From positions 1 through 9,022 of the forward strand of contig JAJRDJ010000237.1 of NCBI GenBank assembly GCA_028678445.1: DNA of 9,022 nt. Reading direction: 5' to 3'. Under the pieces are notes generated by a model. It did no database searches and was not told where the DNA came from. It saw nothing but the letters and a program-made list of their open reading frames with translations. Shown here in pieces: positions 1 through 5,939 of the stretch; position 1 is the stretch's first letter, and the number at the start of each line of letters is the position of its first letter. Source of the DNA: Methylococcaceae bacterium. Its GTDB lineage: Bacteria > Pseudomonadota > Gammaproteobacteria > Methylococcales > Methylococcaceae. The translations under genes were made by a program, and so were the position numbers.

Positions 1-1378
1 CATCCACGGTATAGACATGAAAGAGATCATATTGCATGCGGCCGACAACCCGGGCAAAGTCGGGCAGGTAGGCCGCCAGCACCCCATAGCGGTTCATTCG
101 CCGCAGCTGATGGGTCACGCCTGCCGGCTGGCGCAGCAACTTCATGAATAATTCGCAGGCTTCGGGGTTAGCCCGGAATTGCTCGTCAATTAAATACAAA
201 TGCTGCCGTATCAGCCGGATTGTCGAGGCCCGGATCCCCTTGAGCCCGGGATTTTCCTGTAACAACAGGAAAATACGGAAAATCGCCAGAGGCTGCTCCC
301 TGAACACATCGGGGTGCAGGACTTCCAGATAGCGATTGATGGACTGGAAGTGCGAATCGATGGGCTCGATGACGAAATCCTCGTCGCTGTGCAGCCCGAC
401 TTCCTGAAAGAGCTGCATCAGCAGTTCGTTGAGACGCTCCAGACCCATGACCGTGCGGTAATAGAGCTGCATGAACTGCTCAACCGCCTGGTTGACGTCC
501 TGATCCTGTACACCAAACTGGCGGGCCAGATCCTTCTGATATTCAAATAGCAGCCGATCCTCGCAACGCTCGGTCATCGCGTGCAGGGCAAAGCGGATTT
601 CCCAGAGAAAATCCCGCGCCTTGATCAACTCGGCGTATTCCCCTTCGGTCAGCCAGCCTTCCCGAACCAGGTTCAGCGAGCGGCTGTTGTAATGGCGCTT
701 GATGATCCAGTTCATATTCTGGATATCCCGGAGACCGCCGGGGCCTTCCTTGATGTTGGGTTCCAGGTTATAGGCCGTGTCATGATATTTGGCGTAGCGC
801 GCGGCCTGTTCCGCCATCTTGGCCTCGTAAAACTCCGCCGAAGGCCAGATATGTTCAGGGGAAATACACGACCAGAGCTCTTCAAAAAGCTCGATGGAGC
901 CGAAAATCAGACGGGACTCAAGCAGGTTGGTCATCACCGTCTGGTCGGCCAGGGCCTGTTCGACGCAATCGTCGATGGTGCGAACGCTCTGGGCAAGCTT
1001 CAGGCCGATATCCCAGAGGAAGTTAAGAAAGGCCGCCAGTTTGTCATCCAGTTCCGGGGTGGTGGTCGCGGCAGGCGCGCGGATGATCAGAATGTCGATA
1101 TCGGAATGCGGGTGGAGTTCCTGCCGGCCGTAGCCCCCGACGGCGGCGAGTGCCAATTGATTCGCGTGACCTTGAAGAAATTGCCCGAAGGCCAGGGTGA
1201 GTATCTCATCCGTGAAATCCGAGCGCTTGCGGATGAGTTCGGCGGCGGATACACCCTCCCGGAAACTTTCGATCATCCGGGCCTGATGGGCCCGGATACA
1301 ATCGCTGAAAAACTGATGCAGAACGGCCGGTGGATGGCTTCCCTGCTCAACCCAATTTCTTAAGGTATCCGTGTTCAA
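1..1378 (-). CDS. glnD: Bifunctional PII uridylyltransferase/uridylyl-removing enzyme GlnD, N-terminal part (3' end outside window)
   Basis: The minus strand is open for about 459 codons and runs off the left edge, so roughly the first half of a protein usually near 880 residues is present. GlnD uridylylates PII proteins at low glutamine and removes the UMP at high glutamine, setting nitrogen assimilation. The nucleotidyltransferase motif is clear: G81-G82-Y83-G84-R85, then E87-L88 and the metal-binding pair D93-x-D95. Further on, YNLEPNIKEGPGGLRDIQ and RFALH match the GlnD uridylyltransferase region. The last residues, MQYDLFHVYTVD, lie just before the first histidine of the HD hydrolase domain; that domain and the ACT domains are outside. 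I chose TTG at 1378 because family-like sequence (IRAHQARMIESF) lies upstream of the first in-frame ATG at 1276; a GAGGA lies about 11 nt before TTG. It overlaps the end of map by 32 bp, suggesting co-transcription and coupling. Identity is secure; the start is less so. Confidence 0.95.
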   Translation of the reverse strand, partial: MNTDTLRNWVEQGSHPPAVLHQFFSDCIRAHQARMIESFREGVSAAELIRKRSDFTDEILTLAFGQFLQGHANQLALAAVGGYGRQELHPHSDIDILIIRAPAATTTPELDDKLAAFLNFLWDIGLKLAQSVRTIDDCVEQALADQTVMTNLLESRLIFGSIELFEELWSCISPEHIWPSAEFYEAKMAEQAARYAKYHDTAYNLEPNIKEGPGGLRDIQNMNWIIKRHYNSRSLNLVREGWLTEGEYAELIKARDFLWEIRFALHAMTERCEDRLLFEYQKDLARQFGVQDQDVNQAVEQFMQLYYRTVMGLERLNELLMQLFQEVGLHSDEDFVIEPIDSHFQSINRYLEVLHPDVFREQPLAIFRIFLLLQENPGLKGIRASTIRLIRQHLYLIDEQFRANPEACELFMKLLRQPAGVTHQLRRMNRYGVLAAYLPDFARVVGRMQYDLFHVYTVD

Positions 1379-2147
1379 GTGCCTCGGTTTCCTCTTTACG
1401 CAAGGTCAATATTTCATGACCGGTAGCCGTGACCAGGATGGTATGTTCCCACTGGGCCGAAAGGCTGTGATCCTTGGTCACGGCGGTCCAGCCATCAGGG
1501 AGTATCTTAACGTGTCGCTTGCCCAGATTGATCATCGGCTCGATGGTGAAGATCATACCGACTTCAAGCGCCAGCCCACCGCTAGGCTGACCGTAATGCA
1601 GGACCTGAGGGTCTTCATGAAATTCCTGGCCTATGCCATGACCACAAAATTCCTGTACTACCGAGTAACCATGGGACTCCGTATGGCGCTGGATGGCGTG
1701 ACCGATATCGCCCAGCCGGGCACCGGGCCGTACCTGGCGGATACCCAGATAAAGCGCCTCCTGACATATCCGGGCCAGCCGTTTGGCCCGGATCGGCACC
1801 TCCCCGACCATGAACATCTTGCTGGTGTCGCCATGATAGCCGTCCTTGATGACCGTGATGTCGACGTTGATGATGTCCCCGCTTTTCAGCTTCTTGGCGC
1901 CCGGTATGCCGTGACAGACCGTGTGATTCACCGAGGTGCAGATGGACTTAGGAAAGCCCTTGTAATTGAGCGGCGCTGGAATCACCTGCTGCACATTGAC
2001 CATGAAATCGTGACAGATACGGTCCAGTTCGTCCGTGGTAACGCCGACGATGACATACGGTTCGATCATCTCCAGGACTTCCGCGGCCAAGCGCCCGGCA
2101 ACCCGCATTTTTTCGATTTCCTCGGCTGTCTTGATGCTGATGCTCAT
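1347..2147 (-). CDS. map: Type I methionine aminopeptidase
   Basis: This 266-residue protein removes the initiator methionine from nascent cytosolic proteins when the second residue is small. It has the family's usual length (E. coli 264) and aligns from the first residues (SIKTAEEIEKMRVAGRLAAEVLE). All expected active-site residues are visible: H79 in VCHGIPG, and the dimetal ligands D96, D107, H170, E203 and E234. There is no N-terminal zinc-finger extension, so it is the short bacterial type Ia form. The ATG at 2147 is supported by the family N-terminus, but the sequence before it has only a weak, distant GGATAA as ribosome binding site. It is divergent from rpsB, and glnD follows with a 32-bp overlap, the common proteobacterial map-glnD arrangement. 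Confidence 0.97.
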   Translation of the reverse strand: MSISIKTAEEIEKMRVAGRLAAEVLEMIEPYVIVGVTTDELDRICHDFMVNVQQVIPAPLNYKGFPKSICTSVNHTVCHGIPGAKKLKSGDIINVDITVIKDGYHGDTSKMFMVGEVPIRAKRLARICQEALYLGIRQVRPGARLGDIGHAIQRHTESHGYSVVQEFCGHGIGQEFHEDPQVLHYGQPSGGLALEVGMIFTIEPMINLGKRHVKILPDGWTAVTKDHSLSAQWEHTILVTATGHEILTLRKEETEALEHGYLKKLG

Positions 2148-2200
2148 GGTAGATTGGATTTATCCCTGCGCCCAGACGCCGCGGCAGTGACGGTAGTTTA

Positions 2201-2229
2201 TTGTTGAGACCAACCAGTCATGGTATAAA
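2201..2229 (+). promoter_or_regulatory. Sigma70-type promoter for rpsB-tsf
   Basis: TTGTTG (2201-2206) and TATAAA (2224-2229) are separated by exactly 17 nt, the best spacing for sigma70. Transcription would begin near 2236, giving an rpsB leader of about 120 nt. The bases after the -10 (GGCCTGC) form a GC-rich discriminator, typical of stably expressed ribosomal promoters that are inhibited by ppGpp in proteobacteria; that regulation is inferred, not shown. The match and its position before a ribosomal-protein gene make it a good candidate. Confidence 0.65.
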
Positions 2230-2248
2230 GGCCTGCTTTTTTTGGCAA
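2220..2248 (-). promoter_or_regulatory. Candidate sigma70 promoter for map-glnD
   Basis: On the minus strand, TTGCCA (2248-2243, five of six matches to the -35 consensus) is followed by a 17-nt spacer and TACCAT (2225-2220, four of six to the -10). Transcription would start near 2213, about 65 nt before map. Its -10 overlaps the -10 of the opposed rpsB promoter. It is the best minus-strand match I found in the 209-bp divergent region, but the -10 is weak and other starts are possible. Confidence 0.35.
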
Positions 2249-2356
2249 CCACACACACATATCGTCACGTCCGGCAGGGTGCCATCCTTAATTCAAAGGA
2301 AGGGTCGTCGGGCGGGGTATGTGGAGGCTCAACCCTGTACCATTTAGGAGAAATTG
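2236..2356 (+). promoter_or_regulatory. Structured rpsB leader, probable S2 autoregulatory element
   Basis: The untranslated leader can fold in several consistent ways. TCCGGC (2270-2275) can pair with GTCGGG (2307-2312, two wobble pairs), enclosing a hairpin in which TCCTT (2285-2289) pairs with AAGGA (2296-2300) around a 6-nt loop. CAGGGT (2275-2280) is perfectly complementary to ACCCTG (2332-2337), which lies outside the first stem, so both together would make a pseudoknot ending just before the ribosome binding site at 2346. In gammaproteobacteria, ribosomal protein S2 is known to repress rpsB-tsf through a conserved 5' leader, and this layout fits that. The pairings are seen by eye; the regulatory role is inferred from the family. 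Confidence 0.6.
2346..2350 (+). promoter_or_regulatory. rpsB ribosome binding site
   Basis: AGGAG lies 6 nt before the ATG at 2357. A TTG directly upstream, at 2354, is in the same frame but would leave only 3 nt of spacing, so this site decides for the ATG and a protein beginning MTNVTMRQML. Confidence 0.85.
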
Positions 2357-3115
2357 ATGACGAACGTCACAATGCGTCAGATGCTCGAGGCCGGTGTTCA
2401 CTTCGGCCACCAGACGCGTTACTGGAATCCCAAGATGGCGCCCTTTATTTTCGGCGCCCGTAGCAATATACATATCATCAATCTTGAGAAGTCACTGCCG
2501 CTTTTCAAGGATGCCATGAATTATCTGGAACAGGTTGCCGCCAAACGTGGCAGAATCCTGTTCGTGGGCACCAAACGCACCACCCGGACCGTGGTCCAGG
2601 AAGAGGCGCTGCGCTGTGGCATGCCCTATGTCAATCATCGCTGGCTCGGCGGCATGCTGACCAACTTTAAGACCATCAAGCAGTCCGTGGCCCGCATGAA
2701 GGAACTGGAGGCCATGCGCGATGATGGCCGCCTGCAGCGCTTCAGCAAGAAGGAAGGCCTCGGCATGCTGCGGGAACTGGAGAAGCTGTCCAACAGCATG
2801 GGCGGTATTCGCGATATGGACCGCCTCCCCGACGTTTTGTTCGTGCTGGATGTCGGCTATGAACACAATGCGATCACCGAAGCGCACAAGCTGGGTATTC
2901 CGGTTGTCGGTGTCGTCGACACTAATAACAACCCAACCGCCATCGACTACGTTATCCCCGGCAATGACGACTCCATCCGTGCCGTGCAGCTCTATGTTCA
3001 GAGCGCCGCGACGGCTATCCTGCAGGGTAAGGCCAATAGCCTCAATATCACGGCTGGCGAGGATGAGTTCGTGGAAATGGACGCTGTCCCCGCTGTGGCC
3101 TCAGCCGAAGCGTGA
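2357..3115 (+). CDS. rpsB: 30S ribosomal protein S2
   Basis: This 252-residue protein is S2 of the small ribosomal subunit, needed with S1 for mRNA binding by the 30S. It matches the family throughout: MRQMLEAGVHFGHQTRYWNP at the N-terminus (about residues 6-25), then KMAPFIFGAR, INLEKSLPLF, ILFVGTKRTT (67-76), VNHRWLGGMLTNFKT (92-106) and VIPGNDDSIRAVQLY. It is about 11 residues longer than the E. coli protein (241) because of a loose C-terminal tail ending VPAVASAEA, a variable region. It is the first gene of the rightward cluster, has a strong ribosome binding site, and is preceded by a probable S2-responsive leader. A terminator-like hairpin separates it from tsf, so tsf is probably expressed at a reduced level from the same transcript. 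Confidence 0.98.
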   Translation: MTNVTMRQMLEAGVHFGHQTRYWNPKMAPFIFGARSNIHIINLEKSLPLFKDAMNYLEQVAAKRGRILFVGTKRTTRTVVQEEALRCGMPYVNHRWLGGMLTNFKTIKQSVARMKELEAMRDDGRLQRFSKKEGLGMLRELEKLSNSMGGIRDMDRLPDVLFVLDVGYEHNAITEAHKLGIPVVGVVDTNNNPTAIDYVIPGNDDSIRAVQLYVQSAATAILQGKANSLNITAGEDEFVEMDAVPAVASAEA

Positions 3116-3119
3116 TATC

Positions 3120-3167
3120 CCGGCCCTTGGAGTTATCGCGCTCTAGCTGAACCACCGTCAGGGCCGG
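3120..3167 (+). repeat. Inverted repeat in the rpsB-tsf spacer
   Basis: CCGGCCCT (3120-3127) and AGGGCCGG (3160-3167) form a perfect 8-bp stem around a 32-nt loop that may pair further (TGG with CCA, GTT with AAC). It starts 4 nt after the rpsB stop and ends 8 nt before the terminator hairpin, so the rpsB message would end in two stacked hairpins. It has no T-run of its own; a role in 3'-end protection or processing is an inference. Confidence 0.55.
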
Positions 3168-3175
3168 ACAGTGTC

Positions 3176-3203
3176 AACGCCTCCACCCCTGGAGGCGTTT
3201 TCT
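3176..3203 (+). terminator. Intrinsic terminator/attenuator between rpsB and tsf
   Basis: AACGCCTCCA (3176-3185) and TGGAGGCGTT (3190-3199) make a perfect 10-bp stem with a CCCC tetraloop, and the 3' arm runs into TTTTCTT. This is a textbook intrinsic terminator. I see no convincing promoter between it and tsf, so it probably acts as a partial terminator that lets some polymerase through, lowering tsf relative to rpsB, as reported for the same gene pair in E. coli. Confidence 0.88.
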
Positions 3204-3261
3204 TAGGCAGTGATGCCCGCACGTATTTTTACTCAGATAGAAACAGATAGAGGATTGTTTA

Positions 3262-4149
3262 ATGGCGAATATTACGGCTGGAATGGTCAAGGAACTGAGG
3301 GAGCGCACCGGTTCCGGAATGATGGAATGCAAGAAGGCGCTAACGGAAACCCAGGGTGATCTGGAAGCTGCCGTCGAACTGATGCGTAAGGCGGGTCTCG
3401 CCAAGGCGGATAAGAAATCCGGCCGCACCGCAGCGGAGGGTGCCATCTTTATCAGGGCCAGTGCGGATGGCAAGTCCGCCGCCATTGTTGAAGTCAATAG
3501 CGAAACCGATTTCGTCGCCAAAGGCGATGACTTCATCGCGTTTGCCAACCTGATTACCGAGACTGCGCTGAACTCCGCTGCCACCACGGTTGAAGAATTG
3601 CTGGCAGTCGAAATTCCGTCCACGGGCGCCACAGTCGAAGCAACCCGTCGCGCCATGGTGGCAAAGATTGGCGAGAATATCGCCGTGCGTCGCTTCCACC
3701 GCCTGACCGCCCCGAACGGACTGGTCGCCAGTTATTTGCATGGCAGCCGCATCGGTGTGCTGGTCGAACTGACGGGCGGAGATGCGGAACTCGGCAAGGA
3801 CATCGCCATGCATATAGCGGCTAGCAAGCCGGCTTGTGTCGATGAGTCGGGTGTGGACGCGGACCTGATTGCCAGCGAAAAAGCCATTTTCAGCGCCCAA
3901 GCGGAAGCCAGCGGCAAGCCGGCCAATGTCATCGAAAAAATGGTCGAGGGCCGCATCAAGAAGTTCCTTGGCGAAATAACTCTACTCGGCCAGCCCTTCG
4001 TCAAGGACCCCGATCAGACAGTCGCCAAACTGTTGGCGGACAAGGGTGCAAAGGTGGAACACTTTGTGCGTCTTGAGGTGGGCGAAGGCATCGAAAAAGT
4101 CGAAAGCAATTTCGCCGAGGAGGTCATGGCACAAGTCAGGGCGTCCTGA
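3262..4149 (+). CDS. tsf: Translation elongation factor Ts
   Basis: This 295-residue protein is the guanine nucleotide exchange factor that releases GDP from EF-Tu in the cytoplasm. The N-terminal UBA-like domain is clear (residues 5-45: AGMVKELRERTGSGMMECKK, then LEAAVELMRKAGLAKA), followed by the diagnostic T82-D83-F84-V85-A86 motif, whose Asp and Phe enter EF-Tu near the nucleotide magnesium. The C-terminus (EKVESNFAEEVMAQ) is also typical. It is slightly longer than the E. coli protein (283). ATG 3262 has a good site, AGAGGA at 3249-3254, with 7-nt spacing. It lies 146 bp after rpsB, beyond a terminator-like hairpin, and 89 bp before pyrH. Confidence 0.98.
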   Translation: MANITAGMVKELRERTGSGMMECKKALTETQGDLEAAVELMRKAGLAKADKKSGRTAAEGAIFIRASADGKSAAIVEVNSETDFVAKGDDFIAFANLITETALNSAATTVEELLAVEIPSTGATVEATRRAMVAKIGENIAVRRFHRLTAPNGLVASYLHGSRIGVLVELTGGDAELGKDIAMHIAASKPACVDESGVDADLIASEKAIFSAQAEASGKPANVIEKMVEGRIKKFLGEITLLGQPFVKDPDQTVAKLLADKGAKVEHFVRLEVGEGIEKVESNFAEEVMAQVRAS

Positions 4150-4163
4150 TCGCCCGCCTACCC

Positions 4164-4200
4164 GGACCGGCACAGTACCCTCAAGACCGCGTGCCGTTCC
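4164..4200 (+). repeat. Weak stem-loop in the tsf-pyrH spacer
   Basis: CGGCAC (4168-4173) pairs perfectly with GTGCCG (4191-4196) around a 17-nt loop, and one mismatch further out GGA (4164-4166) pairs with TCC (4198-4200). No T-run follows, so it is not an intrinsic terminator. In GC-rich spacer DNA such a pairing could occur by chance; I record it as the only structure visible in this 89-bp gap. Confidence 0.3.
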
Positions 4201-4238
4201 AGCTAGTTTCGTAACCCCCAGTCGCCGGACCGAGACCG

Positions 4239-4955
4239 ATGAACACACCCAAATACACCCGTATTTTGCTGAAATTGAGCGGCGAAGCCCTGATGGGCGA
4301 GCAGGGTAGCGGGATCGATCCCCTCACCATCCGGCGCCTCGCGGTGGAAATCGCCGAACTTTGCACCGCCGGTGTGCAGGTGGGGCTTGTCATCGGCGGC
4401 GGCAACATCATCCGTGGCGCACAAACCGCCGGTGAAGGACTGGAGCGAGTGACCGGTGACTACATGGGCATGCTGGCGACAGTGCTCAATGCTCTTGCCA
4501 TGCAGGATGCGCTGGAACATCACGGCCGGCCGGTGCGGGTCATGTCCGCGCTGAAAATCAACCAGGTCTGCGAGGATTACATCCGTCGTCGCGCCATCCG
4601 GCATCTGGAAAAAGGCCGCGTGGTCATTTTCGCTGCGGGTACCGGCAATCCGTTCTTCACCACCGACACGGCCGCCAGTCTGCGTGCCATTGAAATCAAT
4701 GCCGAGTTATTGATCAAGGCCACCAAGGTAGATGGCGTTTATACCGCCGACCCCAAGCAGGACTCAACTGCCAGGCTCTACTCGCGGCTGACCTACGACG
4801 AGGCGCTGGATCAGAGATTGAACGTGATGGACGCCACGGCGCTGGTATTGTGCCGCGACCACAAGATGCCCTTGCGGGTAATGAATATTTTCGAATCGGG
4901 CGCCATCATGCGGCTGGTTAAGGGTGAAGAGATCGGCTCTTTGATAGAAACGTGA
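4239..4955 (+). CDS. pyrH: Uridylate kinase (UMP kinase)
   Basis: This 238-residue enzyme phosphorylates UMP to UDP in pyrimidine nucleotide synthesis; it belongs to the amino acid kinase fold and is usually allosterically controlled by GTP and UTP. Visible motifs are LKLSGEALMG (residues 11-20, phosphate binding), VIGGGNIIRG (51-60), the UMP-contacting D74 region GDYMGMLATVLN, GTGNPFFTTDTAA (134-146), and KATKVDGVYTADPK (160-173) for nucleotide binding. Length agrees with the family (E. coli 241). ATG 4239 gives the normal N-terminus, but the preceding CGGACCGAGACCG offers only a weak ribosome binding site. It sits in the usual tsf-pyrH-frr order, with an unusually long gap to frr. Confidence 0.97.
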   Translation: MNTPKYTRILLKLSGEALMGEQGSGIDPLTIRRLAVEIAELCTAGVQVGLVIGGGNIIRGAQTAGEGLERVTGDYMGMLATVLNALAMQDALEHHGRPVRVMSALKINQVCEDYIRRRAIRHLEKGRVVIFAAGTGNPFFTTDTAASLRAIEINAELLIKATKVDGVYTADPKQDSTARLYSRLTYDEALDQRLNVMDATALVLCRDHKMPLRVMNIFESGAIMRLVKGEEIGSLIET

Positions 4956-5171
4956 CATCCGCGCGCGCGAGATATCATGGGGCTCTGCAAATTGCATCTG
5001 AATTTCTTTGTTACTCTTGCTCCTCGGTAGCACCTAAAATACTTTTCGAGCTGATGAAGACCTGAAACCGGTAGTCATGCCGCTAATCCTGATAGTGAAT
5101 TCTGGCCAAGGCAACCCTGTCACTGCATACCGGCGAGAAAGCAGACAATAACAGATTTTAATGGCTAATTT

Positions 5172-5222
5172 GCTTGGGGAATTGCATTTCAATAGCTCCG
5201 TTTTGGCCGGTGATCCCCAAGC
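5172..5222 (+). repeat. Inverted repeat upstream of frr
   Basis: GCTTGGGGA (5172-5180) and TCCCCAAGC (5214-5222) are perfect 9-bp complements with a 33-nt loop, inside which ATTG (5181-5184 region) can pair with CAAT across 5 nt. No T-run follows, so it does not look like a terminator. Its right arm lies within the spacer of a candidate promoter, so it could be a protein-binding operator or an RNA structure if transcription comes from pyrH. Confidence 0.5.
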
Positions 5223-5230
5223 GCTAGACT
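5203..5230 (+). promoter_or_regulatory. Candidate promoter for frr
   Basis: TTGGCC (5203-5208) and TAGACT (5225-5230) match four of six bases each to the sigma70 boxes, with a 16-nt spacer. A start near 5237 would leave a leader of about 34 nt before frr. frr has its own promoter in E. coli, and the long gap after pyrH makes one likely here, but the match is only fair. Confidence 0.3.
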
Positions 5231-5270
5231 TCTGCAATGACCTTTAATCTAACTCTATCGGTAAATGACC

Positions 5271-5828
5271 ATGATCGACGATATCCAGAAACGAACTGCA
5301 GAGCGAATGGGCAAGAGCATCGAGGCGCTCCGGCATGAACTGGCCAAGATACGGACCGGTCGCGCGCATCCGAGTCTGCTCGATCACATCACGGTCTCCT
5401 ACTATGGCAATGACGTGCCGTTGAGTCAGACTGCAAACATCACCGTCGAGGATTCCCGCACTCTGGCCGTTTCACCGTGGGAAAGAAACATGGTCCAAGC
5501 CATCGAAAAGGCCATCATGACCTCTGATCTGGGCCTTAACCCCTCGACGGCAGGAACGGTCATACGGGTGCCCATGCCCGCACTGACCGAGGAACGCCGG
5601 CGCGATCTGACCAAGGTGGTCCGCCATGAGGGGGAAAATACCCGCGTTGCCATTCGCAATATCCGTCGCGATGCGAATACCGAACTCAAAAATGCCCTCA
5701 AGGACAAGCTGGTCTCGGAAGATGCCGAGCGCCGTAGCCAGGAGCAAATTCAGAAACTCACCGATCAATTCGTCAAGGAAGTGGACGTATTGCTGGAAGA
5801 AAAGGAAAAGGATTTGATGGCCATCTAG
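5271..5828 (+). CDS. frr: Ribosome recycling factor
   Basis: This 185-residue protein, together with EF-G, splits the post-termination ribosome so that it can be reused. It aligns with E. coli RRF over the full length without gaps: KIRTGRAHPSLLD (residues 26-38), VEDSRTL, EKAIMTSDLGLNP, and the long-helix motif RNIRRDAN containing the conserved Arg132 region. The C-terminal part is highly charged helix ending EEKEKDLMAI. A second in-frame ATG lies 6 bases upstream at 5265. I prefer 5271 because it gives exactly the family length and start (MIDDIQ, compare MISDIR) and places GGTAA (5260-5264) at a workable 6-nt spacing, while 5265 would leave none. The gap to uppS is 111 bp. Confidence 0.96.
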   Translation: MIDDIQKRTAERMGKSIEALRHELAKIRTGRAHPSLLDHITVSYYGNDVPLSQTANITVEDSRTLAVSPWERNMVQAIEKAIMTSDLGLNPSTAGTVIRVPMPALTEERRRDLTKVVRHEGENTRVAIRNIRRDANTELKNALKDKLVSEDAERRSQEQIQKLTDQFVKEVDVLLEEKEKDLMAI

Positions 5829-5939
5829 TGGCCCGGGTATTCGCCTGACCATCAAGCCATCACGGACCGCGGCTACACACACCCTTGTTTGGGTCCATGA
5901 ACTTGCATCCAGTCTCCACCTGCCCTACTTTACTTCCTA

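Larger units (their letters stand above)
4956..5270. other. Long AT-richer spacer between pyrH and frr, no supported gene
   Basis: These 315 bases are visibly more AT-rich than the flanking genes. They begin with a 10-bp alternating CG run (4960-4969). Two short frames share one reading phase: ATG 5077 (24 codons to TAA) and ATG 5161 (28 codons to TAA at 5245-5247). Neither has a ribosome binding site, and codon use differs from the neighbouring genes, so I do not call them. The antisense frame at 5237-5034 is equally unsupported. There is an inverted repeat at 5172-5222 and a candidate frr promoter at 5203-5230. A TAAAAT at 5035-5040 could be a -10, but no good -35 stands at the right distance. 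The spacer could carry frr regulation or the remnant of an inserted sequence. Confidence 0.7.

Noticed and set aside
581..1363. Long plus-strand open frame of 260 codons opposite glnD
   Set aside because: It is the antisense shadow of glnD; the minus strand encodes unmistakable nucleotidyltransferase motifs and the plus-strand translation resembles no family.
1371..2207. Plus-strand open frame of 278 codons opposite map
   Set aside because: Antisense shadow caused by GC-rich third positions; map has all its active-site residues on the other strand.
3204..3261. Possible tsf promoter (TTAGGC with T-rich -10 region)
   Set aside because: Neither box matches sigma70 well; not enough to call.
5048..5100. 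CTGATGA followed by GAAAC, resembling a hammerhead ribozyme core, with a possible CGGTA/TGCCG stem
   Set aside because: Only 6 nt separate the two core boxes, too few for a normal stem II, and the flanks needed for stem I do not pair.
5034..5237. Minus-strand 67-codon open frame in the pyrH-frr spacer
   Set aside because: No ribosome binding site, no recognisable motif, and the opposite strand is equally open; chance is sufficient.
5860..5900. Short GGACC/GGTCC and ACCC/GGGT pairings between frr and uppS as a terminator
   Set aside because: Stems are 4-5 bp, mutually exclusive, and no T-run follows.
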